Of a DNA stretch of 64,000 bases, positions 40,467-50,976 are shown piece after piece. Position 1 is the first letter of the stretch, and each line of letters begins with the position of its first letter. A program made the position numbers and the translations under genes. Location of the stretch: NCBI RefSeq assembly GCF_902459685.1, contig NZ_CABPSF010000008.1, positions 1 to 64,000 of the forward strand. The letters are read 5' to 3'. Origin of the DNA: Pandoraea iniqua (lineage in GTDB: Bacteria > Pseudomonadota > Gammaproteobacteria > Burkholderiales > Burkholderiaceae). The notes under the pieces were generated by a model, which saw nothing but the letters and a program-made list of their open reading frames with translations, made no database searches and was not told the origin of the DNA.

Positions 40467-41756
40467 TCAGTTGGCAGACGAGTGCACCGCCGGCTTGAAC
40501 AATCGCACGGTCTTGATCGCCTGATTGTCGATCTGCACGATCTCCATACGCACGCCGCTGATCTCCAGACTCACCGACGCTTCCGGAATCTCACGCAGCA
40601 CTTCGAGGATCAAGCCGTTGAGTGTCTTCGGCCCATCGGTCGGCAGATGCAGGCTCAGCCGGCGATTCAGGTCGCGCAACCCGACGCCGCCACTGACCAG
40701 ACAATCGGCGTCTTTGCTCCAGCCCGAGCGGCTGCCGCCCGAGCCGTGCGTACTCGTGGTGAACTCGCCGATCAGTTCCTCGATGATGTCTTCCGTCGTC
40801 ACGAGCCCTTCGACTTCGCCGTATTCGTTGACGACGAGTCCTACGCGGCGATGGTTTTCCTGAAAGTACTGCAACTGGCGCAGTGCAGGCGTATCGCTCG
40901 GAATGAAATACGGCTCGACGAGCAGCGCGCGCAGGGTGTCGACCGTGATGTCGTCGGGATGGCGCAGCGCGGAGAGTGTGCGGCGCACGGGCAGGATGCC
41001 GACGATGCGGTCGATATCGCCGTCGTACACCGGCAACTTGTTGTGATAGCAGGTCTCGAGCTGCGAGAGGATCGTCTCGAGCGGTGCCGAAATATCGAGC
41101 GCTTCGATACGCGCGCGCGGCACCATGACATCGTCCACCGCGATGTTCTCCAGATCGAGCAGGTTGAGCAGCACACTGCGCGGTTTGGTCGGCATGTAGT
41201 TGCCGGCTTCGAGCACGATGGTGCGCAGTTCTTCAGTGGTGAGCCGTGTTTCGCTGGCGTCGCGGCGCGTGTTGATGCCGAGCACCCGCAGAATGCCGCG
41301 CACGAAGCCGTTGAGCACCCAGACAAGCGGCGTTGCGAGCGTGACGATCGGTTTGAGCAGCGCGCTGGTGGGCAGCGCAATGCGTTCGGGATAGGTCGCG
41401 CCGACGATTTTCGGACCAATCTCAGCGAACACGATGATGAGCAACGCAATCAGCGCCGTGGCAATCGTGAGGGTGACCGCGTCGTTGCCGAAGTAGCGCA
41501 CCGCAATGGACGTGGTGAGTACGGGGACAACGGTATTGATGACGTTATTGCCGACGAGAATCGTCGACAGCAGATCCTCCGTGCGGGAGAGCAGACCCTG
41601 TGTGTCCTTCGCGCCTCGCACATTGAGGCGCACGAGATGTTTCAGGCGATGGCGGTTGAGCGCCATCATGCTCGTCTCTGAGATGGAGAAGAAGCCCGAA
41701 CAGACGATCAGCAGGGCGACGGCGCAAATTTGCGCCCATAAGGGCAAGGCTTCCAA
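40467..41756 (-). CDS. HlyC/CorC family membrane protein (DUF21-CBS-CorC)
   Basis: Inner membrane protein of 429 residues, probably a magnesium/cobalt efflux or transport regulator. The DUF21 (CNNM) domain with four membrane segments covers about residues 1-190 (FFSISETSMMALNRHRL near 23, FAEIGPKIVGATYPERIA near 110). A pair of CBS domains follows at about 205-335 (VDDVMVPRARIEALD, GEVEGLVTTEDIIEELIGEF), then the CorC_HlyC domain. Old annotations call these hemolysins, which is misleading. It is monocistronic with a -10 element near 41801-41806. Confidence 0.93.
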   Translation of the reverse strand: MEALPLWAQICAVALLIVCSGFFSISETSMMALNRHRLKHLVRLNVRGAKDTQGLLSRTEDLLSTILVGNNVINTVVPVLTTSIAVRYFGNDAVTLTIATALIALLIIVFAEIGPKIVGATYPERIALPTSALLKPIVTLATPLVWVLNGFVRGILRVLGINTRRDASETRLTTEELRTIVLEAGNYMPTKPRSVLLNLLDLENIAVDDVMVPRARIEALDISAPLETILSQLETCYHNKLPVYDGDIDRIVGILPVRRTLSALRHPDDITVDTLRALLVEPYFIPSDTPALRQLQYFQENHRRVGLVVNEYGEVEGLVTTEDIIEELIGEFTTSTHGSGGSRSGWSKDADCLVSGGVGLRDLNRRLSLHLPTDGPKTLNGLILEVLREIPEASVSLEISGVRMEIVQIDNQAIKTVRLFKPAVHSSAN

Positions 41757-41784
41757 GCGTATTTGTGCACCAGTGGCGCGGGGG

Positions 41785-41806
41785 GTGGCAATGAGTTGCC
41801 ACTATA
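41785..41806 (-). promoter_or_regulatory. -10 element followed by an inverted repeat at the CorC-like gene
   Basis: On the minus strand TATAGT (41806-41801) is followed directly by GTGGCAA, a four-base loop and TTGCCAC (41802-41785). The perfect 7-bp dyad overlaps the expected transcription start, about 40 bases from the ATG. It can be an operator or a 5' RNA hairpin. The rest of the gap to 41923 shows no gene. Confidence 0.45.
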
Positions 41807-41923
41807 GCAGAGGGGGCTGGCCGTTCCGCCAGCGTGACGCGGGTGAGGGGAAAGTTTGCGAATGCGATGGAGTGCATGGCATTTGCGCAGGGAAAAAGGG
41901 GGGAGAAAGGGCAGCGTAGAAAT

Positions 41924-41957
41924 AAAAAAACCGCCGGACGAATCCGGCGGTTTTTTT
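41924..41957 (-). terminator. Terminator of tRNA-Pro
   Basis: AAAAAAACCGCCGGA, a four-base loop and its exact complement form a 15-bp stem with T runs in both orientations. It lies 26 bases past the tRNA 3' end on the minus strand. Confidence 0.93.
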
Positions 41958-41983
41958 GCTTTGCATGAGAGCAAAGTGAATCT

Positions 41984-42060
41984 TGGTCGGGGTGAGAGGA
42001 TTCGAACCTCCGGCCTCTACGTCCCGAACGTAGCGCTCTACCAGGCTAAGCTACACCCCG
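41984..42060 (-). tRNA. tRNA-Pro (anticodon CGG)
   Basis: On the minus strand a 77-base cloverleaf can be read: acceptor stem CGGGGTG with CACCCCG, D arm with AGCCTGGTAG, anticodon stem CTACG/CGTAG around loop TTCGGGA (anticodon CGG, reads CCG), T arm GGTTCGAATCC, discriminator A and an encoded CCA end. It lies 24 bases from the ispB stop codon on the same strand and may be cotranscribed with it. Confidence 0.97.
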
Positions 42061-42084
42061 CTTTCGATTTTGTCGCTCCGCTTG

Positions 42085-43065
42085 TTAAGTGCGTCGCGCT
42101 ATCGAGTAAGAACACAATTCTAGCAGGCTATTTTTGTATTGTGAAGAGGGGAGTGTAGAAATAATTTGTGCGGCCGCATCGGCTTCTTCTTGTGCACGTG
42201 CCAACGTGTAGTCGAGCGCCCCCGTACGCGTAATCGCGGCGAGGATCGGTTCGAACTTGTCGGTGCCGCCATTTTCGATGGCTTCCCGCACGAGCGCGCG
42301 TTCGGCGTCGGTGCCATGTTGCAGTACATGAATCAGCGGCAGCGTCGGCTTGCCCTCGCGCAGATCGTCGCCGGCGTTCTTGCCCATCGCATCGGTGTCG
42401 CCCGCGTAATCGAGCCAATCATCCATCAATTGGAACGCCGTGCCGAGGCGGCCGCCATATTCCAGTACCGCCGCTTCGGTCTGCGCATCGGCATTGGCCA
42501 GCACAGCCGCGAGTTGCGTGGCCGCTTCGAACAGCGTGGCCGTCTTGTACTTAATGACCTGGAGGTAGCGCGCTTCGTCGACGTCCGGGTCGTGCATGTT
42601 CAGCAACTGAAGGACTTCGCCTTCCGCAATGACGTTCGTGGCGCGCGCGAGGATTTGCATCACACGCATGTTGTCCACGCTCACCATCATTTCGAACGAG
42701 CGGGAGTACAAGAAGTCGCCGACGAGCACGGACGCCGCATTGCCGAACAGGGCATTGGCCGTCTGGCGGCCGCGGCGAAGGTCGGATTCGTCGACCACGT
42801 CGTCGTGCAGCAGCGTCGAGGTGTGGATGAACTCGATGACGGCGGCCAGTTCGAAACGCGCCGGCGAGGTGACGCCCAGCGCGTTCGCGACGAGCAGCAG
42901 CAAGGCCGGGCGCAGCCGTTTGCCGCCCGAATTGATGATGTACTCCGAGATCTGATTGATCAGGACCACCTCGGAGGCCAGCCGGTGGCGGATAAGCTGG
43001 TCGACGGCACGCATGTCGTCGGCGATGGCGGCCAGTACGTTCTGGGGAGAAGTCGAAGCAGTCAA
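42085..43065 (-). CDS. ispB: Octaprenyl diphosphate synthase
   Basis: Trans-prenyltransferase of about 326 residues that makes the C40 side chain of ubiquinone from FPP and IPP. Both aspartate-rich motifs are present: LLHDDVVDESDLRRG near residue 85 and FQLMDDWLDYAGD near 215; GGKRLRPALLLL near 48 is also typical. The start is uncertain. No ATG exists near the N-terminus. TTG 43065 gives MTASTSPQN, while an earlier TTG at 43098 overlaps the predicted -10 element and is unlikely to be in the message. It is divergent from rplU, as in E. coli. Confidence 0.93.
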   Translation of the reverse strand: MTASTSPQNVLAAIADDMRAVDQLIRHRLASEVVLINQISEYIINSGGKRLRPALLLLVANALGVTSPARFELAAVIEFIHTSTLLHDDVVDESDLRRGRQTANALFGNAASVLVGDFLYSRSFEMMVSVDNMRVMQILARATNVIAEGEVLQLLNMHDPDVDEARYLQVIKYKTATLFEAATQLAAVLANADAQTEAAVLEYGGRLGTAFQLMDDWLDYAGDTDAMGKNAGDDLREGKPTLPLIHVLQHGTDAERALVREAIENGGTDKFEPILAAITRTGALDYTLARAQEEADAAAQIISTLPSSQYKNSLLELCSYSIARRT

Positions 43066-43098
43066 GACAAGGCTCGGGTGAGGAAAAATTCGCCCCAA

Positions 43099-43104
43099 AT
43101 TATA
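43099..43104 (-). promoter_or_regulatory. -10 element of ispB
   Basis: A perfect TATAAT on the minus strand about 35 bases before TTG 43065. No good -35 hexamer is seen at normal spacing. It argues against the upstream TTG 43098 as start codon. Confidence 0.55.
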
Positions 43105-43163
43105 TAGTGCGCAGGGCCACTTTCGGGCACCAGCCCCGCGGAATGACTGGCTTCACGGAAGTC

Positions 43164-43193
43164 TTTGACTCAAAAGGATAAAGTCTGTATAAT
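43164..43193 (+). promoter_or_regulatory. Promoter of rplU-rpmA
   Basis: TTGACT (43164-43169) and TATAAT (43188-43193) with an 18-base spacer form one of the best sigma-70 promoters in the window. Transcription would begin near 43200, giving a leader of about 165 bases before rplU. The leader includes several G/C-rich complementary stretches (for example GTCC and GGAC around 43288-43302). Confidence 0.8.
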
Positions 43194-43364
43194 CCCCGGT
43201 TTTCGTGCGCGCATTCTTCGCGACAAGTCCGAAAATACTTCGGTATGACGGGCTGCGGGGGCGGCGTTGGCCGGTAAGCAGCGTCCAAAGCGTCCTTTTT
43301 AGGGACCGGGACCCTCGGCCTGCACGGGAAGAAAATATCTCTTGTTTATGAGTGAGGTTCAACA

Positions 43365-43676
43365 ATGTACGCGGTCATAAAAACCGGCGGCAAGCAATAT
43401 AAGGTTGCTGCTGGCGAAAAACTTAAAGTAGAACAGATACCGGCTGACATTGGCGCTGAAATCACCATCGACCAGATTCTCGCCGTCGGCGAGGGTGAAT
43501 CGATTAAGTTCGGTGCACCGCTGGTTAGTGGGGCTTCCGTCAAGGCTACCGTTATCGCCCAGGGTCGTCACCCCAAGGTGAAGATTTTCAAGATGCGCCG
43601 TCGCAAGCACTACCAAAAGCGTCAAGGCCATCGCCAAAACTACACCGAGCTGCGTATCGACAGCATCAACGGCTAA
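43365..43676 (+). CDS. rplU: 50S ribosomal protein L21
   Basis: Ribosomal protein of 103 residues binding 23S rRNA. Starts [25 protein letters not shown] as in all bacteria and ends with the basic [24 protein letters not shown] region. GTGAGG lies upstream of the ATG. It forms an operon with rpmA, followed by obgE, the standard arrangement. Confidence 0.98.
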   Translation: MYAVIKTGGKQYKVAAGEKLKVEQIPADIGAEITIDQILAVGEGESIKFGAPLVSGASVKATVIAQGRHPKVKIFKMRRRKHYQKRQGHRQNYTELRIDSING

Positions 43677-43704
43677 TCGATAGAGCTAGGTAAGGAGTTA
43701 AGTC

Positions 43705-43965
43705 ATGGCACACAAAAAAGCAGGCGGATCGTCCCGTAACGGCCGCGATTCCGAGTCGAAGCGCCTCGGCGTGAAGGTGTACGGCGGTCAGGCAATCCTG
43801 GCTGGCGGCATCATCGTTCGCCAACGCGGTACTCGTATGCATGCCGGCGAAAACGTCGGTATTGGTAAGGACCACACGCTGTTTGCACTGGCCGATGGCC
43901 ACGTGCAATTCGCCATCAAGGGCGCAGCGAAGAAGCAAGTGGTTAGCGTGGTGCCGGCAGCGTAA
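43705..43965 (+). CDS. rpmA: 50S ribosomal protein L27
   Basis: Ribosomal protein of 86 residues near the peptidyl transferase centre. The N-terminal [19 protein letters not shown] is the flexible tail that reaches the P-site tRNA, and [18 protein letters not shown] is conserved. There is no extra N-terminal cleavage sequence as found in Firmicutes. TAAGGAG precedes the ATG. Confidence 0.98.
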   Translation: MAHKKAGGSSRNGRDSESKRLGVKVYGGQAILAGGIIVRQRGTRMHAGENVGIGKDHTLFALADGHVQFAIKGAAKKQVVSVVPAA

Positions 43966-45258
<1,293 letters not shown>

Positions 45259-45436
45259 ACTCCACATCACTCAAGACACAGGCGGTGCCGTCGCAATGAC
45301 GTTGCCGCCGGTGATCCGGCCACGCTGGCCATGAGCGGTGCAGATTCGACGGGGCGTATCGACGCGTCCGCCGCTCTCGCCCGACGGTGCCAGCGAACCA
45401 GCCTTCCCCAATACATCCGCAGGAGAAACCAGTCCC

Positions 45437-46570
45437 ATGCGTTCGGTCATTGCCGATGCCAGGCGGCTCGTGGTGAAAGTGGGTTCCAGCCTTGTGACCA
45501 ACGATGGTCGCGGGTTGGACGATGTTGCGATTGCGCGATGGGCGCAGCAGATTGCCGCCCTGCGGCATGGTGGCGACGGGCGTGCGCCAAAGCAAGTGGT
45601 GCTCGTAAGCTCGGGGGCCATTGCCGAAGGCATGCAGCGTCTGGGCTGGACGCGTCGGCCGAAAGCCATCGACGAGCTTCAGGCGGCCGCCGCTGTCGGA
45701 CAGATGGGGCTCGCACAGGTCTATGAGACGCGCTTCGCCGAGCACGGCGTGCGCACCGCGCAGATTCTGCTCACGCACGCCGATTTGGCCGACCGCGAGC
45801 GCTATCTGAATGCCCGGACCACGCTGCTGACCCTGCTACGCCTTGGCGTGGTGCCGATCATCAACGAGAACGACACGGTCGTGACCGACGAAATCAAGTT
45901 CGGCGACAACGACACGCTGGGCGCGCTCGTGACCAACCTGATCGACGGCGACGCGCTGGTCATTCTCACCGATCAGTCGGGGCTCTATACCGCCGACCCG
46001 CGCAAGAATCCGGATGCCGAGTTCGTGCACGAAGCGGAAGCGGGCGACGAGCGTCTCGAAGCGATGGCCGGCGGTGCCGGTTCAAGCATCGGCCGTGGCG
46101 GCATGCTGACCAAGATTCTGGCGGCAAAGCGGGCGGCGACCAGCGGTGCGCACACGGTGATCGCGTCGGGCCGCGAGGCTGACGTACTGGTGCGGCTCGC
46201 GGGCGGCGAGGCGATCGGCACGCAACTGGTGGCGCGCACGGCCGTACTGACGGCGCGCAAGCAGTGGATGGCCGACCATTTGCAGGTACGCGGGCGTGTC
46301 GTGATCGATGCGGGCGCGTGCAAGAAGCTGATCGAAGAGGGCAAGAGCCTGCTGCCGATCGGCGTGATCGACGTGGAAGGCACGTTCGCGCGCGGTGAAG
46401 TCATTGCGTGTGTGGACGAAGCCGGTCACGAGGTCGCCCGCGGCTTGTCGAACTACAGCGCTTCGGAGGCCCGGCTCATCCGCCGTCACCCGAGCAGCGA
46501 TATCGAGCAGGTGCTGGGCTTCGCCAACGAACCTGAGCTGATTCACCGCGACAACCTGATTCTGCGCTGA
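45437..46570 (+). CDS. proB: Glutamate 5-kinase
   Basis: First enzyme of proline synthesis, 377 residues, phosphorylating glutamate. The amino acid kinase domain starts with [19 protein letters not shown] and has [12 protein letters not shown] near 57, [20 protein letters not shown] near 141 and [15 protein letters not shown] near 220. The C-terminal PUA domain ([13 protein letters not shown] near residue 287 onward) is present. ATG 45437 follows AGGAG at a longish spacing. It ends before a shared terminator. Confidence 0.96.
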   Translation: MRSVIADARRLVVKVGSSLVTNDGRGLDDVAIARWAQQIAALRHGGDGRAPKQVVLVSSGAIAEGMQRLGWTRRPKAIDELQAAAAVGQMGLAQVYETRFAEHGVRTAQILLTHADLADRERYLNARTTLLTLLRLGVVPIINENDTVVTDEIKFGDNDTLGALVTNLIDGDALVILTDQSGLYTADPRKNPDAEFVHEAEAGDERLEAMAGGAGSSIGRGGMLTKILAAKRAATSGAHTVIASGREADVLVRLAGGEAIGTQLVARTAVLTARKQWMADHLQVRGRVVIDAGACKKLIEEGKSLLPIGVIDVEGTFARGEVIACVDEAGHEVARGLSNYSASEARLIRRHPSSDIEQVLGFANEPELIHRDNLILR

Positions 46571-46624
46571 CCGATAAGCACTGCCGGGGCTCCCGGGTGT
46601 GAATCGACAAACAGAAGCAGAGAC

Positions 46625-46660
46625 AAAAACGCCGGCACGATAACCGTGGCCGGCGTTTTT
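46625..46660. terminator. Bidirectional terminator between proB and the CNP1-like gene
   Basis: AAAAACGCCGG and CCGGCGTTTTT form the outer stem with an inner CACG/CGTG helix and one bulge. Flanking genes converge. Confidence 0.9.
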
Positions 46661-46739
46661 TATGGCATCAACGAACGTCGATGGGTATCGGCGCGAAAGC
46701 CAGCGGACGAAATTCCGCCCGCAGTCTCCTGCTGCGCGA

Positions 46740-47312
46740 TTACTTGTAATCGGGGTTGCCCACCGGAAAGCGCAGGTTTTGCACGATTTCCTTCGGCTTT
46801 CCCAGCGGCGTTTTCTCGCGGCACAGGTAGTCGCGGTACAGAATGCCCTGATAGGCGGTCGAGCCGTACGGGCGAATCGGACGCCATTCGCTGTTGCGTG
46901 CGGCGACCCACGTGCCGTCGGGACGGCCGGTGGCGTACAGGCGCGTCTCGAACGTCGAACAGTGCATGCCTTCGAACGACACGTTACGCGCGCCTTCCTT
47001 GCTGGTGATGACGGCTACGTAGCGCACCACGCCGTCGTCAGACACTTGCACGGACTTGGTGTCGATCGCGTAGGTCAGCGAGGAGCCCGGCAGGGTGGGG
47101 AAGGTGGCGAGATCGGCGTTCTGCGGGGCCGTCGTCGGCATCGTGAAGTCGGATTCCTTCCATTTGCCCTTGGCGGCTTCCTGCTGGGCGAAGTATTCGT
47201 CGAGATCCTGAACGGGCTGCGACGTGCTGCTGCAAGCGGCAAGCAGTGACAGCGCGGCCAGAGGAACCAGAACGGCGAGGCGCGGAGCGCGGCGGGTGAA
47301 AGACAGGCGCAT
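46740..47312 (-). CDS. CNP1-like lipoprotein
   Basis: Predicted outer membrane or periplasmic lipoprotein of 190 residues. The signal sequence ends in the lipobox LLAACSS. The mature part resembles the CNP1-like family first noted in Neisseria: WKESDFTMPTTAP near residue 50, VRYVAVITSKEGARNVSFEGMHC near 100, and YQGILYRDYLCREKTPL near 155. Its function is unknown. ATG 47312 is selected because it begins a proper signal peptide; the frame stays open further upstream without one. Confidence 0.82.
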   Translation of the reverse strand: MRLSFTRRAPRLAVLVPLAALSLLAACSSTSQPVQDLDEYFAQQEAAKGKWKESDFTMPTTAPQNADLATFPTLPGSSLTYAIDTKSVQVSDDGVVRYVAVITSKEGARNVSFEGMHCSTFETRLYATGRPDGTWVAARNSEWRPIRPYGSTAYQGILYRDYLCREKTPLGKPKEIVQNLRFPVGNPDYK

Positions 47313-47504
47313 GAGGTGACGGTCAGTAAGACGGCTGATGAGCAAAAGCGGGCGAGGCCGCGCAAAATGTTCTGGGTGATCGACGACAGATGCGGCGACG
47401 GCAAACGCGGCGACAACATCGCGACAACGAACACGGGGAGAATTCAGCACGACGCGGGCATGACGCCCGCGTACGGATGATGGACAGCGCGCTCGCGGCC
47501 CGGT

Positions 47505-48242
47505 TCAGTGCCCCCCGCCTGCGGAACCCTTACCCGGACTAACCGGACTGACGGCGCTGCCCGAATTACCGGCGTGCTCGGCAGCATCGGCATCGTCGAC
47601 CGCCACCGAAGCACCGGCGCAATCGTCGCTGTACTCGCCCGAGTGATGCTCACCCGGGCCGGGGTCGATCGCGTCGCCGTACGACCCGCTCGTGGCGCCC
47701 GGCGGCAATTCGCCGATGTGGGCACCCGCGCGCGGAAACCGCCGACGCTCGTGCTGGGCGCGCGCCGTCGTGCGCCGCAGATAGCGCGAGAGTTCGTTGA
47801 GCGCGAGTTGATACACTTCGCGTTTGAACTCGATCACGGCCTCGAGCGGCACCCAGTATTCGTTCCAGCGCCAGGCGTCGAACTCGGGATGATCGGTCGC
47901 CCGCAGGCAGATATCGCAATCGCGACCGACCATGCGCAGCAGGAACCAGATTTGTTTCTGGCCCCGGTAATGTCCGCGCACTTCGCGCTTGATGAACTTG
48001 TCCGGCACCTCATAACGCAGCCAGTCGCGCGTGCGACCGATGATTTTGACGTGTTCTGGCTTTAGCCCGGTTTCTTCGTGCAATTCTCGGAACATGGCCT
48101 GTTCGGGCGTTTCGCCGTACTTGATGCCGCCTTGCGGGAACTGCCAGGAGTGTTCGCCCAGCCGCTTGCCCCAGAACACTTCATTGCGTGCGTTTAAGAG
48201 GATGATGCCGACGTTCGGGCGAAAGCCTTCACGGTCAAGCAT
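47505..48242 (-). CDS. rppH: RNA pyrophosphohydrolase RppH with long C-terminal tail
   Basis: NUDIX hydrolase of 245 residues that removes pyrophosphate from mRNA 5' ends to trigger decay. The catalytic domain is typical: [21 protein letters not shown] near residue 7, the Nudix box [17 protein letters not shown] with HEETGL near 38-60, and [12 protein letters not shown] near 93. From about residue 160 a tail of some 85 residues rich in Gly, Ser, Ala, Asp and His has no known domain and is probably disordered. E. coli RppH is only about 176 residues long. Confidence 0.94.
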   Translation of the reverse strand: MLDREGFRPNVGIILLNARNEVFWGKRLGEHSWQFPQGGIKYGETPEQAMFRELHEETGLKPEHVKIIGRTRDWLRYEVPDKFIKREVRGHYRGQKQIWFLLRMVGRDCDICLRATDHPEFDAWRWNEYWVPLEAVIEFKREVYQLALNELSRYLRRTTARAQHERRRFPRAGAHIGELPPGATSGSYGDAIDPGPGEHHSGEYSDDCAGASVAVDDADAAEHAGNSGSAVSPVSPGKGSAGGGH

Positions 48243-48252
48243 ACAACCACCC

Positions 48253-48283
48253 TTGAATCCTTTAAAATTGCTTCGATTATAAA
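48253..48283 (+). promoter_or_regulatory. Overlapping divergent promoter elements, rppH/proS
   Basis: On + TTGAAT (48253-48258) and TATAAA (48278-48283) are 19 bases apart. On - a TATAAT occupies 48281-48276, overlapping the same bases. The gap between the divergent genes is 130 bases. Polymerases could compete here. Spacing on + is long, and no -35 is evident on -. Confidence 0.4.
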
Positions 48284-48372
48284 CAGATAATCACCGGCGC
48301 GGCGGCTGGCGGGGCTCGGGCACCCGACCGAAGCAACCCGGCCGTTGACCCCTAATTTTTCCGGAAATCTGC

Positions 48373-50112
48373 ATGAAAGCCTCTCGTTTCTTCATCGGCA
48401 CCCTCAAGGAAGCTCCCGCGGACGCCGAGATCGTCAGCCACAAGCTGATGGTGCGTGCCGGCATGATCCGTCGCGTTGCCGGCGGTATCTACGATTACCT
48501 GCCGATCGGCCTGCGCTCGATTCGCAAGGTCGAAGCCATCGTCCGTGAAGAAATGAACCGCGCCGGCGCGCTCGAACTGCTCATGCCAGCCGTCCAGCCG
48601 GCCGAACTCTGGCAGGAATCGGGCCGCTGGCAAAAGTACGGTCCGGAGCTGCTTCGCCTGAAGGACCGCAACGACCGCGATTTCGTGGTCGGGCCGACCC
48701 ACGAAGAAGTGGTGACGGACATCGCGCGCCGCGAGATCAAGAGCTACCGCCAGTTGCCGGTCAACTTCTATCAGGTGCAGAACAAGTTCCGCGACGAGAT
48801 CCGTCCGCGCTTCGGCGTGATGCGCGGTCGCGAGTTCATGATGAAGGACGCGTACTCGTTCGATAAGGACCGTGCCGGCCTGCAAGTCTCGTATCAGAAG
48901 ATGTTCGACGCCTATGTGCGCATCTTCACGCGTCTGGGGCTGGACTTCCGTGCGGTCGTGGCCGATAACGGCTCGATCGGCGGCTCGGGTTCGCATGAAT
49001 TCCACGTGATCGCCGATACCGGTGAAGACGCCATCGCTTACTGCCCGACGTCGGACTATGCGGCCAACGTCGAAATGGCCGAAGCCGCCGCCCCGCAAGG
49101 CGAGCGTGCGGCCCCAGCCGAAGCCCTGACCAAGACCGCGACGCCGGGCAAGGCCAAGTGCGAAGCCGTGGCCGAACTGCTGTCGATTCCGCTCGCGCGC
49201 ACGGTCAAGTCGATCGTGCTGGCCACCGACAGCGAAGACGCCGGCACCACGGTCTGGCTGCTGCTGCTGCGCGGCGATCACGATCTGAACGAAATCAAGG
49301 CGAGCAAGGTGCCGGGGCTGACGGACTTCCGTTTTGCCTCCGAAGCCGAAATCGTCGAGTGGTTCGGCACGCCGCCGGGCTATCTGGGCCCGATCGGCAC
49401 GAAGAAGCCGGTCAAGCTGGTGGTCGACCGCACGGTGGCCAAGATGAGCGACTTCGTGGTCGGCGCCAACGAGGCGGACTTCCACATCACCGGCGTGAAC
49501 TGGGGCCGCGACCTGCCCGAGGCCGAAGTGGTGGCCGATCTGCGCAACGTCGTGCCGGGCGATGCGTCGCCGGACGGCAAGGGCGAGATTGCCCTGTGCC
49601 GCGGCATCGAAGTGGGTCACGTGTTCCAGTTGGGCACCAAGTACTCGGATGCCATGGGGGCCACCTTCCTCGACGAGAACGGTAAGCCGGCGCCGATGGA
49701 AATGGGTTGCTACGGCATTGGCATCACGCGTGTGCTGGGCGCCGCCATCGAACAGAATTTCGACGATCGCGGCATCATCTGGCCGGAATCGATCGCGCCG
49801 TTCGAAGTGGTGCTGTGCCCGATGGGCTACGACCGCAGCGACGCCGTGCGCGCCGCTGCCGACAAGCTCCACGAGGACCTGCTGGCTGCCGGCGTCGACG
49901 TCATTCTCGATGACCGTGGCGAGCGTCCGGGCGTGATGTTTGCCGACTGGGAACTGATCGGCGTGCCGCACCGCGTGGTGATCGGCGATCGCGGCCTGAA
50001 GGAAGGCAAGATCGAGTATCAGGGCCGTCGCGAGACGGAAGCCCAGTTGCTCGACGCTGCGACCGTGGCCGAGATCGTTGCCGGCAAGGTGCGCGCCGCG
50101 AAGGCGATCTGA
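48373..50112 (+). CDS. proS: Prolyl-tRNA synthetase
   Basis: Class II synthetase of 579 residues charging tRNA-Pro. Prokaryote-type Pro[22 protein letters not shown] start, motif 2 region [12 protein letters not shown] near residue 110 and [25 protein letters not shown] near 140. The INS editing domain lies at about 225-390 (KTVKSIVLA-type region, [20 protein letters not shown]), motif 3 near 450 ([14 protein letters not shown]), then the anticodon-binding domain ([10 protein letters not shown]). The substrate tRNA-Pro(CGG) is encoded elsewhere in this window. Confidence 0.97.
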   Translation: MKASRFFIGTLKEAPADAEIVSHKLMVRAGMIRRVAGGIYDYLPIGLRSIRKVEAIVREEMNRAGALELLMPAVQPAELWQESGRWQKYGPELLRLKDRNDRDFVVGPTHEEVVTDIARREIKSYRQLPVNFYQVQNKFRDEIRPRFGVMRGREFMMKDAYSFDKDRAGLQVSYQKMFDAYVRIFTRLGLDFRAVVADNGSIGGSGSHEFHVIADTGEDAIAYCPTSDYAANVEMAEAAAPQGERAAPAEALTKTATPGKAKCEAVAELLSIPLARTVKSIVLATDSEDAGTTVWLLLLRGDHDLNEIKASKVPGLTDFRFASEAEIVEWFGTPPGYLGPIGTKKPVKLVVDRTVAKMSDFVVGANEADFHITGVNWGRDLPEAEVVADLRNVVPGDASPDGKGEIALCRGIEVGHVFQLGTKYSDAMGATFLDENGKPAPMEMGCYGIGITRVLGAAIEQNFDDRGIIWPESIAPFEVVLCPMGYDRSDAVRAAADKLHEDLLAAGVDVILDDRGERPGVMFADWELIGVPHRVVIGDRGLKEGKIEYQGRRETEAQLLDAATVAEIVAGKVRAAKAI

Positions 50113-50245
50113 GCGTCAGTGAGGCGGGTGCGGGTCGAGCCGCATCGGTTCGTTCGATTCGATGCGATGCGACGGGCGACACTGCACCTGCCAACCAGCC
50201 GCACCATCCTTTAGAGGGTGAACCGGCTGGCCCCTGCATTACCTG

Positions 50246-50271
50246 ACGGCAGTCGCCTTGGCGGCTGCCGT
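50246..50271 (+). terminator. Hairpin between proS and marC
   Basis: ACGGCAGTCGC and GCGGCTGCCGT form an 11-bp stem with one wobble. Only TTGTC follows, so it is weak as a terminator. It lies 24 bases before the marC-like ATG and could affect its translation. Confidence 0.45.
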
Positions 50272-50295
50272 TGTCATATCCAGAGCATTCTCCGT

Positions 50296-50889
50296 ATGGA
50301 ATACACGTTCGCTTCGGCCACGATCCTGCTGCTGCTCATCACGGATCCGTTCGGCAATATCCCCATTTTCGTCAACGCGCTGCGTAACGTGCCGGCATCT
50401 CGACGGCCGCGCGTGATCGTGCGAGAGGTGCTGATCGCATTCGCGATTCTGCTGCTGTTCATGCTCGTGGGCGATCGCTTCCTGCGGATGATGAGCTTGA
50501 CCGATCTGTCGTTGCAACTGGCGGGCGGCATCGTGCTGTTTCTGATTGCGCTGCGCATGATCTTCCCGCATCCCGATCAGGGGTCGCTGCCGACCACTGG
50601 CGAGCCGCTCATCGTGCCGCTGGCCATCCCCGCGCTTGCCGGGCCGTCGGCGCTGGCGACCGTCATGCTGCTGGTGTCGCAGCAGCCGGGCAGGATGCTC
50701 GAATGGATCACGGCACTGAGCGTGACGATGGCCGTGTGTGCGGTGGTGCTGTTGCTGGCCGACCGCATCGAGCGCTTGCTGGGTTCACGCGTGGTGGCGG
50801 CGTTCGAGCGTCTGATGGGGCTGATTCTCGTGGCCATCTCGGTCGAGATGATCCTCAAGGGCGTGAAGGTCTTCGTGCATCAGTTCTGA
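50296..50889 (+). CDS. MarC family integral membrane protein
   Basis: Polytopic inner membrane protein of 197 residues with about six membrane segments. Conserved parts are LLLITDPFGNIPIF near residue 10, LQLAGGIVLFLIALRMIF near 75 and VPLAIPALAGPSALATVMLL near 107. The family was once linked to multiple antibiotic resistance, but that link was not upheld and the role is unknown. ATG 50296 is chosen since it gives an immediate membrane segment; an earlier frame start at 50218 adds residues unlike the family. Confidence 0.88.
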   Translation: MEYTFASATILLLLITDPFGNIPIFVNALRNVPASRRPRVIVREVLIAFAILLLFMLVGDRFLRMMSLTDLSLQLAGGIVLFLIALRMIFPHPDQGSLPTTGEPLIVPLAIPALAGPSALATVMLLVSQQPGRMLEWITALSVTMAVCAVVLLLADRIERLLGSRVVAAFERLMGLILVAISVEMILKGVKVFVHQF

Positions 50890-50921
50890 GCCTATGCATC
50901 GAAGGCATCGGCAGCAAAAGA

Positions 50922-50943
50922 AAAGGGCCCCGAGGGGCCCTTT
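50922..50943. terminator. Terminator between marC and hpt
   Basis: AAAGGGCCC, a short loop and GGGCCCTTT followed by CTTC, with an AAAAG flank on the other side. Convergent genes share it. Confidence 0.85.
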
Positions 50944-50976
50944 CTTCATGGCGATGTGGCTGATGTCAAAACGATA

